Assembly: GCF_004770995.1 (NCBI RefSeq)
Contig: NZ_RQHW01000003.1
Span: 66,712 to 130,711, forward strand
Origin: Leptospira idonii
GTDB taxonomy: Bacteria; Spirochaetota; Leptospiria; Leptospirales; Leptospiraceae
Length of the DNA: 64,000 nt
Direction of reading: 5' to 3'
Shown here: piece by piece, positions 34,270 to 42,947 of the stretch
Position numbering within the stretch: position 1 is the first letter of the stretch
Layout of the letters: each line of letters begins with the position of its first letter
Position numbers and translations under genes: made by a program
Notes under the pieces: generated by a model
What the model saw: only the letters and a program-made list of their open reading frames with translations
What the model was told of the DNA's origin: nothing
Database searches by the model: none

Positions 34270-35307
34270 TTATTTCTTTCTTTTTTTGATCGGATCTACG
34301 GACAAAACGGAAAAGTCAACTCTTCTGTTTAAGATTCTTCCTGATTCGGTATAATTGGAAGCTACGCTTGTTGTTTCGCCAAACCCGCGATAATCCAATT
34401 GAGAAGAATCCACTCCTTGTTTTTCCAATTCATCTTTGATGAACTTCGCTCTTTCATCGGATAAAATCTTATTTTCATCCAATTCACCGATAAAACAAGT
34501 ATGTCCTTTGACTCTGATTTTGATTCCTGGGTAGGACTTCAATGCGGAAGCAAGAGTAGCGATTTGGTTCGGAGCCTCTTCGGACATCTCCAAAGAATGT
34601 TTGATGAAACGAATCTGAAGATGATTGATATAATGGATCGCTTCCGGTCTTGACTTAAATTCAGAAGTCACCTTTCCCGTTTCTACTTCCTTTCTTTCCA
34701 ATTGAATCACGGAAGGTTTAGAAGAATCGGTTTTTACAGTTTTAGATGTTTCCGCTCCTTTTTTGGAAGAAGAACTGCTGCACATACGAAATAAAAATAT
34801 AAGCAGAAGGATCCCGACCAAAATTCCTGCAACGATGATCCATCTTTTATTATTGGATTTTTGAGAAGAACCGTAACGATTCAATTCAACTAACTCTTGA
34901 TATTCGGGAGTAGGAGCGATTTCCTCTTCGGATTCTTGTTGATAAGGATGATAAAAATCGGAATCACTGTCTTCGTAAGGAGACGCTTCTTTTTTCGTTC
35001 TTTTAGCGGTTTGTTTTTTGGAAGAAGTTTTTTTAGAAGGTACGGATATCTTAGCCGCCCATTTTCTAATCTCAGTTCTGAGGTATTCGTCCGCTTCCGG
35101 GCTGAATGCAAAATTATCTCGGATGTATTTTACTGTGCGCTTTTCGATTTCAGTGTAGTCGTTCCCGTCCTTGATCGCCTCAAACAGGTTTTTCGCTACG
35201 GTTTTACTGATAGGAGCCTTAGTACGTTTAACCGCTTTCTCAACGATCTCCAGTAATTCACGATCGTATTGTTTACCTTTGATGGTTCGGTAATAACTTT
35301 CAGCCAC
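34270..35307 (-). CDS. OmpA-family C-terminal domain protein with internal membrane helix
   Basis: 345 residues. The N-terminal 155 are soluble and charged, with no signal peptide, then a Lys-rich and acidic stretch; one membrane helix follows (WIIVAGILVGILLLIFLFRM, about 158-177). A periplasmic linker leads to an OmpA-like domain (about 225-335) with IRVKGHTCFIG, ILSDERAKFIKDELEKQGVD and GRILNRRVDFSV. The usual peptidoglycan-contacting Asp of GHTD is Cys here, while the partner Arg (SDERA) is kept. The topology (cytoplasmic head, periplasmic peptidoglycan domain) resembles MotB-like or anchoring proteins. It ends 3 bases from the convergent Maf gene. Confidence 0.8.
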   Translation of the reverse strand: MAESYYRTIKGKQYDRELLEIVEKAVKRTKAPISKTVAKNLFEAIKDGNDYTEIEKRTVKYIRDNFAFSPEADEYLRTEIRKWAAKISVPSKKTSSKKQTAKRTKKEASPYEDSDSDFYHPYQQESEEEIAPTPEYQELVELNRYGSSQKSNNKRWIIVAGILVGILLLIFLFRMCSSSSSKKGAETSKTVKTDSSKPSVIQLERKEVETGKVTSEFKSRPEAIHYINHLQIRFIKHSLEMSEEAPNQIATLASALKSYPGIKIRVKGHTCFIGELDENKILSDERAKFIKDELEKQGVDSSQLDYRGFGETTSVASNYTESGRILNRRVDFSVLSVDPIKKRKK

Positions 35308-35379
35308 AATAGTACTCCTAGGAAAAGTATCGACCCTTCCGGTCCATGAATCCAGGACTTTTTCGGGTCTTATGGGGGC

Positions 35380-36894
35380 TTAGGAGTTATATCCTGCCAG
35401 AAATTGGTTGTTTTTGATCTTATATTGGAGGGCACCTCGGCTGATCCCCAATAACTTGGCCGCTTCTTCCTGTGTGGTAACTCTTTGAAACGCTTCCTTG
35501 ATCCACATAGCTTCCAGTCTTTCGGTGGCGATTTTCAAAGATAGATTGTCGTTAGGAGTGAGAATGTCGGAGGGAATAGTCAAATTTCCCGCAGAAGGGG
35601 TAAGATTGGCAATGGATTCCGTCTCACCTTTACCTACAATGTTTCCTTGAGAAAAAGAACTAGGCTCCAACTCCGATTCGGGGGCGACCAGAACCGCATA
35701 TTGGATCACGCTCTGCAACTGACGAACGTTACCGCCCCAAGGCATGACGGACAAAGCACGAATCGCATCGTTAGAGAAAGTTTTTTCTCTCCCGTATTGG
35801 CGGTTGTAAATATATAAAAAATGATGAGCTAACAGAGGGATGTCGCCTCTTCTTTCTCTGAGAGGAGGAACTCTTAGAGGAACTTCCGCTAGTCGGTAGT
35901 AAAGATCCATAGAGAACTTTCCCTTTTGAATCTCGTCCAAAAGATCCCGTTTGCTTCCCGTAAAAACCCGCAAATTGAGAACCTGCTCTTCGGAGTTGGT
36001 AGGATTAGGAACTTTTTTCTCGTTCAAAGTTCGAAACAAACGATCCTGCAAATCGAGAGGAAGATCACCGATCGATTCTATGTAGATGGAGCCTCCGTTC
36101 GCTTGTTCCAATTTTCCCGGATTAAAAATTTTACCGGAGAAAGATCCGAAAAGTTCGGCCTCTAACAATTCATAGCTGAGGCCGGAACAATCGACGGTGA
36201 AAAACGGTTTGGACTTTCTTTGAGAAACGAAGTGAAGAGACTTCGAAACGAGTTTTTTTCCCGCTCCCTCTTCTCCTATGATCATTACGGAAGTATCTGA
36301 AGGACCCACTTGACGAATTCTATTCTTCAAAAATAAAATCAGAGGATCGTAACCTAAAATTTCCTCTACAGGGTCTTCTTCTCTTTTCGACTTTTCGACA
36401 GCTTCTTTTGCGATTCTTTCTTCCAAAATAACAATCGTAAGCTGAGAAGCGAATAGATTCGCCTGATTTACGATGGAAGGAGAGAAAAAGTTCACTTTGT
36501 CCGATTCGAGGTTCAAAACTCCGATGGTGGTGTCCCTAGTCAACAAAGGAATGGCAAGCTCGGAACGAACAGATTCGATCAGTTTAATGTAACTTGGATC
36601 TAAAAAAACGTCCGGAACATAAACGATTTCTCTGGAGGATGCCGCTCTTCCAGTCACACCCAAATTGAACGGAAGTTTGGCGGCAATTTTCTTTTCCCAA
36701 TCCATTCCCTTCGCCGCTACGATAGTAAGCACATGTTCTTCGTTGTCTGCGATGGAAATACTTCCCGTTGTGGCTCCGAATAAAGCGAGGGTCGCGTCCA
36801 GAATAAAATTCAAGCGGTCCGTAATATTAGGAAGAACGTGAATTTCTTTCTGAATTTTTCGGATCGTGCCTGAAATGTCCTGAGGTTGCGCCAT
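35380..36894 (-). CDS. NtrC-type regulator with GAF, AAA+ and Fis-type HTH, degenerate core
   Basis: 504 residues: GAF domain (about 20-165), AAA+ domain (about 180-410) and a Fis-type HTH (about 460-500, EEAAKLLGISRGALQYKIKN). Walker A is GEEGAGKKLVSKSLH. Two hallmarks of sigma-54 activators are altered: the GAFTGA loop is absent (ELFGSFSGKIFNPGK where ELFGHEKGAFTGA is usual), and Walker B reads GGSIYIESIGDL, with Glu-Ser in place of Asp-Glu. Sensor I is also unusual (FTGSKRDL). The C-terminal AAA+ part (YYRLAEVPLRVPPLRERRGD) is normal. It probably binds DNA but may not hydrolyse ATP or contact sigma-54. It starts 3 bases after prfB and is likely cotranscribed with it. Confidence 0.85.
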   Translation of the reverse strand: MAQPQDISGTIRKIQKEIHVLPNITDRLNFILDATLALFGATTGSISIADNEEHVLTIVAAKGMDWEKKIAAKLPFNLGVTGRAASSREIVYVPDVFLDPSYIKLIESVRSELAIPLLTRDTTIGVLNLESDKVNFFSPSIVNQANLFASQLTIVILEERIAKEAVEKSKREEDPVEEILGYDPLILFLKNRIRQVGPSDTSVMIIGEEGAGKKLVSKSLHFVSQRKSKPFFTVDCSGLSYELLEAELFGSFSGKIFNPGKLEQANGGSIYIESIGDLPLDLQDRLFRTLNEKKVPNPTNSEEQVLNLRVFTGSKRDLLDEIQKGKFSMDLYYRLAEVPLRVPPLRERRGDIPLLAHHFLYIYNRQYGREKTFSNDAIRALSVMPWGGNVRQLQSVIQYAVLVAPESELEPSSFSQGNIVGKGETESIANLTPSAGNLTIPSDILTPNDNLSLKIATERLEAMWIKEAFQRVTTQEEAAKLLGISRGALQYKIKNNQFLAGYNS

Positions 36895-36897
36895 GAT

Positions 36898-38025
36898 TTA
36901 CGTTTTTACGCCGGAACGAAGATTGGTGATGTATTTCAGATAAGCGATGATAAAACCTTCCAAATCTCCGTCCATAACACCGTGAACGTTTCCCGTTTCG
37001 AAATCGGTTCTATGATCTTTGACCAGATTATAAGGATGGAACACATAACTGCGAATTTGTGAACCCCAGGCAATGTCTCTTTTTTCGCCCGACTTTTTTT
37101 CGTTCTCTTCTTCCGCCTTCTGCTTTTCCATTTCGTAAAGTCTGGCCTTAAGCATCTTCATCGCAGTGTCCCTGTTTTTGATCTGGGATCTTTCCATCTG
37201 ACAGGAAACTACGATTCCGGTAGGGATATGAGTGATACGAACCGCAGAGTCGGTAGTGTTGACGTGCTGTCCCCCTGCACCTGACGAACGATAGACGTCT
37301 ACGCGGAGGTCTTTTTCTTCGATGACGATCTTAATGTCGTCGTCCACTTCGGGAGTCACATAGATGGATGCGAAAGAAGTATGTCTTCGTTTATTGGAAT
37401 CGAAGGGAGAAATACGAACCAGTCGATGCACTCCGGACTCACATTTTAAATACCCGAAAGGATGATCTCCTTGGATATAAAGAGTGGCGTTTTTGATTCC
37501 CGCTGTCTCACCTGGTTGGTAGTCGACCAAAGAAGCTTTGTACCCTTTTTGCTCACAATAACGAGTGTACATCCTCAAAAGCATATCCGCCCAATCTTGG
37601 GATTCTGTCCCACCTGCGCCCGGATGGATATTGATGAATGCGGCTTTGTTGTCGTCTTTGCCAGCAAGAGCATCTAACATCTGTAAATTCTCAAAGGCTG
37701 CGAATAATCGTTCGAAGTCTCCGTTAAGAGTGGGTAATCCTGCATCACCTAATTCTTCTGTGGTGAGTTCGATGAGATCGGGGAGTTCCATCAGCTCTTT
37801 TTTCAATTCGAGCCAAGGATCTAATTTAAGTTGAAGTTCGTTTCGTCTTTGTGTGACCGACTTTGCCTGATCAGGATTGTCCCAAAGTTTAGGGTCATTC
37901 GCCTTTTCGATAAAAGACAATAGGCGGTCGTAGTCTTCCTGCATATTGTGCAAGTCCCAGTAGTCTTGGAAATTGGTGATGACTTCTTGGGTTTGTTTTT
38001 TGAGCTCTTTTAAGGAACGATCCAT
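36898..38025 (-). CDS. prfB: Peptide chain release factor 2
   Basis: 375 residues, one uninterrupted frame. Recognises UGA and UAA and releases the finished peptide. The codon-recognition motif SPF is in [16 protein letters not shown] near residue 205, and the catalytic GGQ in [17 protein letters not shown] near 250. The N-terminal helical domain is complete. The programmed +1 frameshift with an early in-frame UGA, found in many bacteria, is absent: the region equivalent to the usual shift site reads [15 protein letters not shown] without a stop. The degenerate NtrC-type regulator gene follows after 3 bases. Confidence 0.96.
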   Translation of the reverse strand: MDRSLKELKKQTQEVITNFQDYWDLHNMQEDYDRLLSFIEKANDPKLWDNPDQAKSVTQRRNELQLKLDPWLELKKELMELPDLIELTTEELGDAGLPTLNGDFERLFAAFENLQMLDALAGKDDNKAAFINIHPGAGGTESQDWADMLLRMYTRYCEQKGYKASLVDYQPGETAGIKNATLYIQGDHPFGYLKCESGVHRLVRISPFDSNKRRHTSFASIYVTPEVDDDIKIVIEEKDLRVDVYRSSGAGGQHVNTTDSAVRITHIPTGIVVSCQMERSQIKNRDTAMKMLKARLYEMEKQKAEEENEKKSGEKRDIAWGSQIRSYVFHPYNLVKDHRTDFETGNVHGVMDGDLEGFIIAYLKYITNLRSGVKT

Positions 38026-38073
38026 GGGTACAATAGCAACTTATTCTGCGAAGGGATTATTAAAAGCGAAAAA

Positions 38074-38913
38074 TCAGAACAGGGAATCTTTGCGGATTCT
38101 TTCCACTTCCCATTGAAATATGGTTTCTCTCAACTGAGGAGTGTTTCCTTCCACAGTGGAAACGAGAGAATAGGAGGTTTCTTTTCCATAAACATCGGGA
38201 AGTTTTTTAAGAATGAATTTCCCCGCTTTGATGAGTTCGATGACATGAAGTAAAAAAGGATCTTTTTCCCTTTTACTCATTTCTTCCATAGAGTAATAAA
38301 AGCAGGAAAGCCCTTTATAAAACCAATCCAGATATTCGTTTTTTCCGTAAGGCCAGATTTGATTCAGTTCAATCTCGGATTCTTGAACGAGTGATTTTCC
38401 CAAAAAAGGTTTTTGCAAAAGTCGACATTGGAAATAAATTTCAAAATTAAGATCTCTGTCTCCCCCTTTTTCGAAATCGACTCCCATCCACCTAATCCAT
38501 GCTTTTTTCTCTTTGATAGGAAGTGCAGGAATCAGTGCGAATAGATATCCCTGGTCTCTGAAAATTCTTTCATGAGCGAGATATTCCAAAATTTCGAGAG
38601 GGATCATATAATGTCCCTTCTGCCATTGCACCACATAAGGAATGGCTTCCACCTGCATATATTCTGCAGGAGTTTCCGAACGGATTGTATCACCGAACTG
38701 TGTTAATACGAAAATAAAGGAAAGGAGTTCTTGTCTGCTAAGGCCGCTGAGAACGCTTACGGAACCTCCCAGATGTTGGAGGGCTCTGCGGATCATCAAA
38801 TGCTGCTGCAAATGGGGCTGGTTTTCGGATAAAATGATTCCTAATTGTTTTTCAAAATTACGAAGAGTACCTTTTTCAAAGACTCCTACATTTCCCGAAA
38901 CGGCGAACGGCAT
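38074..38913 (-). CDS. Conserved hypothetical protein downstream of purD
   Basis: 279 residues, no signal peptide and no clear membrane helix. The sequence is mostly helical with an Ile/Leu-rich core (LSRQELLSFIFVLTQFGD near 60; PLEILEYLAHERIFRDQGYL near 105) and aromatic-rich parts (EYLDWFYKGLSCFYYSMEEM near 195). No family or catalytic motif is recognised. Its ATG directly follows the purD stop codon (TAA-ATG), so translation is coupled and the pair is surely one transcript. A role near purine metabolism is not otherwise supported. Confidence 0.65.
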   Translation of the reverse strand: MPFAVSGNVGVFEKGTLRNFEKQLGIILSENQPHLQQHLMIRRALQHLGGSVSVLSGLSRQELLSFIFVLTQFGDTIRSETPAEYMQVEAIPYVVQWQKGHYMIPLEILEYLAHERIFRDQGYLFALIPALPIKEKKAWIRWMGVDFEKGGDRDLNFEIYFQCRLLQKPFLGKSLVQESEIELNQIWPYGKNEYLDWFYKGLSCFYYSMEEMSKREKDPFLLHVIELIKAGKFILKKLPDVYGKETSYSLVSTVEGNTPQLRETIFQWEVERIRKDSLF

Positions 38914-40191
38914 TTAGATAGCTCTCTTTCCTATATCTCTTCTGTAAAAAGTGTTAGGTGCGTTGATTTTATCCAAATGAGAATAACATTGCTGCAAACT
39001 GTCTTTCAGATTTTCCGAAACGGAAGTGATTCCTAAAATTCTTCCTCCGGAAGAAAGAAGTTTCCCTCCGTCCCATTTCGTTCCCGCATGAAATACCAAT
39101 ACGGAACCTTCATTCGGAGGAACTTCCAAAGGTAGACCCTTCATAGGAGCATCGGGATATCCTTTTGCGGCAAGAACCACGACCGCACTTGCAGCATTCT
39201 TAAGTTTGATATTTCTGGATTCCAAACTGCCTGTGGACGCTTGATGGAAAATAGGAAGAATATCTTCATCTAACAAACGCAATACACACTGTGTTTCAGG
39301 ATCTCCGAATCTGCAATTGAATTCCACTACATTAGCTTTCCCTTCCGGAGAAATCATAAGTCCCACATAGAGAAGTCCTTTGTAAGGATGTTTCGCCTCT
39401 CTAAACTCACGTAACATTGGAATGATGACGGATGATTCTACTTGTTTTAGAATGGAAGGAGTGAGGATCGGAGCGGGAGCATAGGCTCCCATTCCCCCCG
39501 TGTTCGGACCGATATCGCCGTCGAAAGCTCTTTTATGATCCTGTGCAGCGGGAAGACACATAAAGTTTTTTCCGTCTGTAATAACAAACAAAGAAGCTTC
39601 ATTTCCCTCTAAAAAAGATTCGAGGACCACTTTTGCGCCGCTTTCACCGAACTTTTGTTCAATGAAAATGTCGTTCAAAGCCTCTTTTACTTCATCCATT
39701 GTAGTGGCGACAGTGACACCTTTTCCTGCGGCAAGACCATCCGCCTTTACAACTAAAGGTAAAATCTGTTTTTGCGCATAGGCCCAGGCGGAATTATGAT
39801 CTTCGAATACTGCAAAAGATGCCGTAGGAACATGTGCCTTCTTCATCATCTCTTTTGCAAAATGTTTAGAACCTTCGATTTGAGCGCAGTATGCGGAAGG
39901 ACCGAAACATGGAATGTTTACTTCTTCACACCAGTCCGCAATACCGGCAACTAACGGATCTTCGGGTCCAACAACTACGAAGTTCGTTCCTGAATTTTTC
40001 AAATAAGATAAAAACGATTCTTTGTTCGTAATGGAAATTTTTTCCGAAGGAAGAATCAAAGCAGGATCAAATCCTCCGTTTCCGGGGAACACCTTCAATT
40101 CTTCCAATAAAGGAGACTGTAAAATGGAGTGGGCCAAAGCATGTTCTCTTCCCCCGCTCCCGATCAATAAAACTTTAAATTTAGTTTCCAA
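38914..40191 (-). CDS. purD: Phosphoribosylamine-glycine ligase (GAR synthetase)
   Basis: 425 residues, the normal length. Second step of de novo purine synthesis: joins glycine to phosphoribosylamine with ATP. The N-terminal domain opens with [16 protein letters not shown]; the ATP-grasp part holds [15 protein letters not shown] near residue 145, [27 protein letters not shown] near 215 and [14 protein letters not shown] near 285, which bind ATP, magnesium and substrate. Other purine genes are not nearby. Its start overlaps the end of valS by 11 bases, and its stop abuts the next gene, so it is the middle of a minus-strand operon. Confidence 0.96.
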   Translation of the reverse strand: METKFKVLLIGSGGREHALAHSILQSPLLEELKVFPGNGGFDPALILPSEKISITNKESFLSYLKNSGTNFVVVGPEDPLVAGIADWCEEVNIPCFGPSAYCAQIEGSKHFAKEMMKKAHVPTASFAVFEDHNSAWAYAQKQILPLVVKADGLAAGKGVTVATTMDEVKEALNDIFIEQKFGESGAKVVLESFLEGNEASLFVITDGKNFMCLPAAQDHKRAFDGDIGPNTGGMGAYAPAPILTPSILKQVESSVIIPMLREFREAKHPYKGLLYVGLMISPEGKANVVEFNCRFGDPETQCVLRLLDEDILPIFHQASTGSLESRNIKLKNAASAVVVLAAKGYPDAPMKGLPLEVPPNEGSVLVFHAGTKWDGGKLLSSGGRILGITSVSENLKDSLQQCYSHLDKINAPNTFYRRDIGKRAI

Positions 40192-42871
40192 TTTTCTCTA
40201 ACGCTCGCAATGTGCTATCCAACTTTTCTTTCCAAGTCGCATACTTCTCTTTTTCTTTTTCCACAACTTCGGGTTTTGCTTTTTCCACGAAAGCGGGGTT
40301 ATTGATTTTAGCTTCCAGTTTTTCCATTTCCAAAACGATTTGTTTTTTCTCTTTTTCCAATCTTTGTTTTTCTTTTTCAAAATCAAAGATGCCCGCCAAA
40401 GGAAGAACGATTTCCCCTATGGAAAAGGCTCCCACAGAATCGGTATTCGTTACCTCATGAGCATTGTCGAAGAGAATAGAATCTGCTTTTGTTAGCTGAA
40501 GAAGGGATTTATATTCTTTTTCTATCATCTGAGAAACAAAAGCTTCAGACGACTTCAGAATGATTTGGCATTTTTTTTCAGGCTTCACTCCTAATTCCGC
40601 CCGCATATTTCGAACCTTGGTTACGATCTCCTGCAGAACTTCCATTTTTTTAACCGCAGGATGATCGGAAGAAACTCCATACTTCACCGGGAATTTGGTT
40701 CTTACTAAAAGTTCGTCGGAAAGAAGAGAATGAATCTCTTCCGTCAAAAAAGGCATAAAAGGATGGAGCAGTCCCAAAGATTTGTTTAAAATACTAACAA
40801 GAACTTGGCGGGATGCCTCTTGGGATTCAGGAGTTACGTTTCCGTAAATTCTTGCTTTGGAAAGTTCTATGTACCAATCACAGAAAGATCCCCAAATGAA
40901 TTCGTACACCAAGTTTGCCATTTCGAAGAAATGATAATCGGCATAAGCTTTTTCATACGCCTGTAAGGTTTTATCGAATTCATGAAAGATCCAAAGGTCG
41001 GTCTCTTCCAATTTGGACAAATCGGGTTCCTGGACTTTAAAATCTTCGGGAAGATTCATGAAAATGAATCTGCTGGAATTCCATATTTTATTACAGAAAG
41101 ATCTATAACCGTCTAACCTAGATTCATCGAACAAGATATCTTTTCCTTCCGGAAGAACAGCTGCCAGGAAAAAACGAAAAGAATCAGTTCCGTATTTGGT
41201 CATCATGTCCAGAGGATCCACTACGTTGCCCAAAGACTTGCTGAACTTTTTACCGTCTTTATCTCTCACTAGTCCGTGAATCAAAACTTTATGGAAAGGA
41301 ACATCTCCCATAAACTTCAATCCACTCATGATCATACGAGCGACCCAAAAGAATATGATGTCGAACCCGGTAACTAAAACAGCAGTAGGATAATAATTTT
41401 TTATTTCCTTTGTTTGTTCCGGCCATCCGAAAACCGTAAACGGCCAAAGTCCGGAAGAGAACCAAGTATCCAAAACGTCTTCGTCTTGAGTGATCTCACC
41501 ATCTTGGAAAGTTTTACCTTGTTTTCGAAAAAGAGATTTCGCTTCTTCCAAAGATTCCGCAACGACCAAAGAACCGTCAGGAAGATAATAAGCGGGAATT
41601 CTATGTCCCCACCACAATTGCCTGGAGATGCACCAGTCTTTGATGTTTTCCATCCACTCGAAATAAGTTTTTTCCCACATCTTAGGTTGGAACTGAACTT
41701 TACCGGAACGAACAGCATCGATCGCAGGTTTGGCGAGACTTTCGATTTTCACAAACCATTGCGTAGAAAGCATCGGTTCGATCACCGCCCCGCCTCTTTG
41801 GTTGTGTCCTACACTGTGAGTATGATTTTCTATTTTTTCGATATAACCTAAGGATTCAAGTTCCTCGACCACTTTTTTACGTGCTTCGAAACGATCCATT
41901 CCTGCGAATTTCCCCGCTAATTGGTTGAGGGTCCCGTCCAAATTCATCACAAGAATAGGAGTGAGCCCGAGGCGCAATCCCGCCTCATAGTCGTTAGGAT
42001 CGTGTGCGGGAGTGATTTTTACTAGTCCCGAACCGAATTCTTTATCCACGAAAGAATCGTAAAGAAGAGGAATTTCCTTATCCACCAAAGGAAGAATTAG
42101 ATTTTTGCCTTTGAGAGAAGCATATCTGGGATCTTCCGGATGAGCGCATACCGCTACGTCCCCGAACATGGTTTCCGGTCTTGTGGTAGCTACCACAATA
42201 TAGTCGTCTTTAGAAAGAGATTGAATGTTTTTTCCGGAACGAACCGCTTCCGCCTTGGGATAACGAATATGATAGAGTTTGCCTTGTTTTTCCTTATACT
42301 CCACTTCTATGTCTGAAATGGCGGTTTTAGTGACAGGGCACCAGTTGATGATTCTTTCCCCTCTGTAAATCAAACCTTCTTCATATAACTTCTTAAATAC
42401 AAGAATGACCGCTTTGGAAAGTCCTTCATCGAAGGTGAACCTTTCTCTGCTCCAATCCACTGACTCACCTAACAAACGTTGCTGGCGAGTGATCATTCCA
42501 CCGGAATGAGCTTTCCATTCCCAAACTTTTTTATTGAACTCGTCTCTGGTGAAGTCGGTTCTCTTTTTTCCTTCTTTAGCTAACTCTCGCTCTACGACTA
42601 CCTGAGTGGCGATTCCCGCATGATCCATACCGGGAACCCAAACTACGTTTTTACCTTTTTTCCGTTCGATACGGATGATGATGTCTTGGATGGTGTGATT
42701 TAAAGCATGTCCGATATGCAAATTTCCCGTTACATTGGGAGGAGGAATGACTATGGAAAAACTTTCTTTCGCAGTCTGATCGGGAGAAAACGCTTTCGCA
42801 TCTTCCCATTTCTGAATCCATTTTGATTCTACGGATTCGGGTTCGTAACGGTCGGAGAGTTGTTTGTTCAT
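40181..42871 (-). CDS. valS: Valyl-tRNA synthetase
   Basis: 896 residues; charges tRNA-Val. HIGH motif in [17 protein letters not shown] near residue 47; the editing domain shows [19 protein letters not shown] near 230 and [13 protein letters not shown] near 285. The KMSKS motif appears as [13 protein letters not shown] near 535. The anticodon domain follows, and the last 70 residues form the Lys/Glu-rich coiled coil typical of ValRS, which contacts the tRNA. The final 11 bases overlap the purD start, which lies downstream on the same strand. Classical length and motifs leave little doubt. Confidence 0.97.
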   Translation of the reverse strand: MNKQLSDRYEPESVESKWIQKWEDAKAFSPDQTAKESFSIVIPPPNVTGNLHIGHALNHTIQDIIIRIERKKGKNVVWVPGMDHAGIATQVVVERELAKEGKKRTDFTRDEFNKKVWEWKAHSGGMITRQQRLLGESVDWSRERFTFDEGLSKAVILVFKKLYEEGLIYRGERIINWCPVTKTAISDIEVEYKEKQGKLYHIRYPKAEAVRSGKNIQSLSKDDYIVVATTRPETMFGDVAVCAHPEDPRYASLKGKNLILPLVDKEIPLLYDSFVDKEFGSGLVKITPAHDPNDYEAGLRLGLTPILVMNLDGTLNQLAGKFAGMDRFEARKKVVEELESLGYIEKIENHTHSVGHNQRGGAVIEPMLSTQWFVKIESLAKPAIDAVRSGKVQFQPKMWEKTYFEWMENIKDWCISRQLWWGHRIPAYYLPDGSLVVAESLEEAKSLFRKQGKTFQDGEITQDEDVLDTWFSSGLWPFTVFGWPEQTKEIKNYYPTAVLVTGFDIIFFWVARMIMSGLKFMGDVPFHKVLIHGLVRDKDGKKFSKSLGNVVDPLDMMTKYGTDSFRFFLAAVLPEGKDILFDESRLDGYRSFCNKIWNSSRFIFMNLPEDFKVQEPDLSKLEETDLWIFHEFDKTLQAYEKAYADYHFFEMANLVYEFIWGSFCDWYIELSKARIYGNVTPESQEASRQVLVSILNKSLGLLHPFMPFLTEEIHSLLSDELLVRTKFPVKYGVSSDHPAVKKMEVLQEIVTKVRNMRAELGVKPEKKCQIILKSSEAFVSQMIEKEYKSLLQLTKADSILFDNAHEVTNTDSVGAFSIGEIVLPLAGIFDFEKEKQRLEKEKKQIVLEMEKLEAKINNPAFVEKAKPEVVEKEKEKYATWKEKLDSTLRALEKIGN

Positions 42872-42947
42872 AGTAGCCGGAAATTTCTAGGTCTTACTAT
42901 GTTTCTGCGCAGGGTTAGGGGTCAAGGAATCTGTGACCCCTAAAAGC

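Noticed and set aside
36898..38025. Possible programmed frameshift in prfB
   Set aside because: The frame is open through the region where the UGA shift site would lie.
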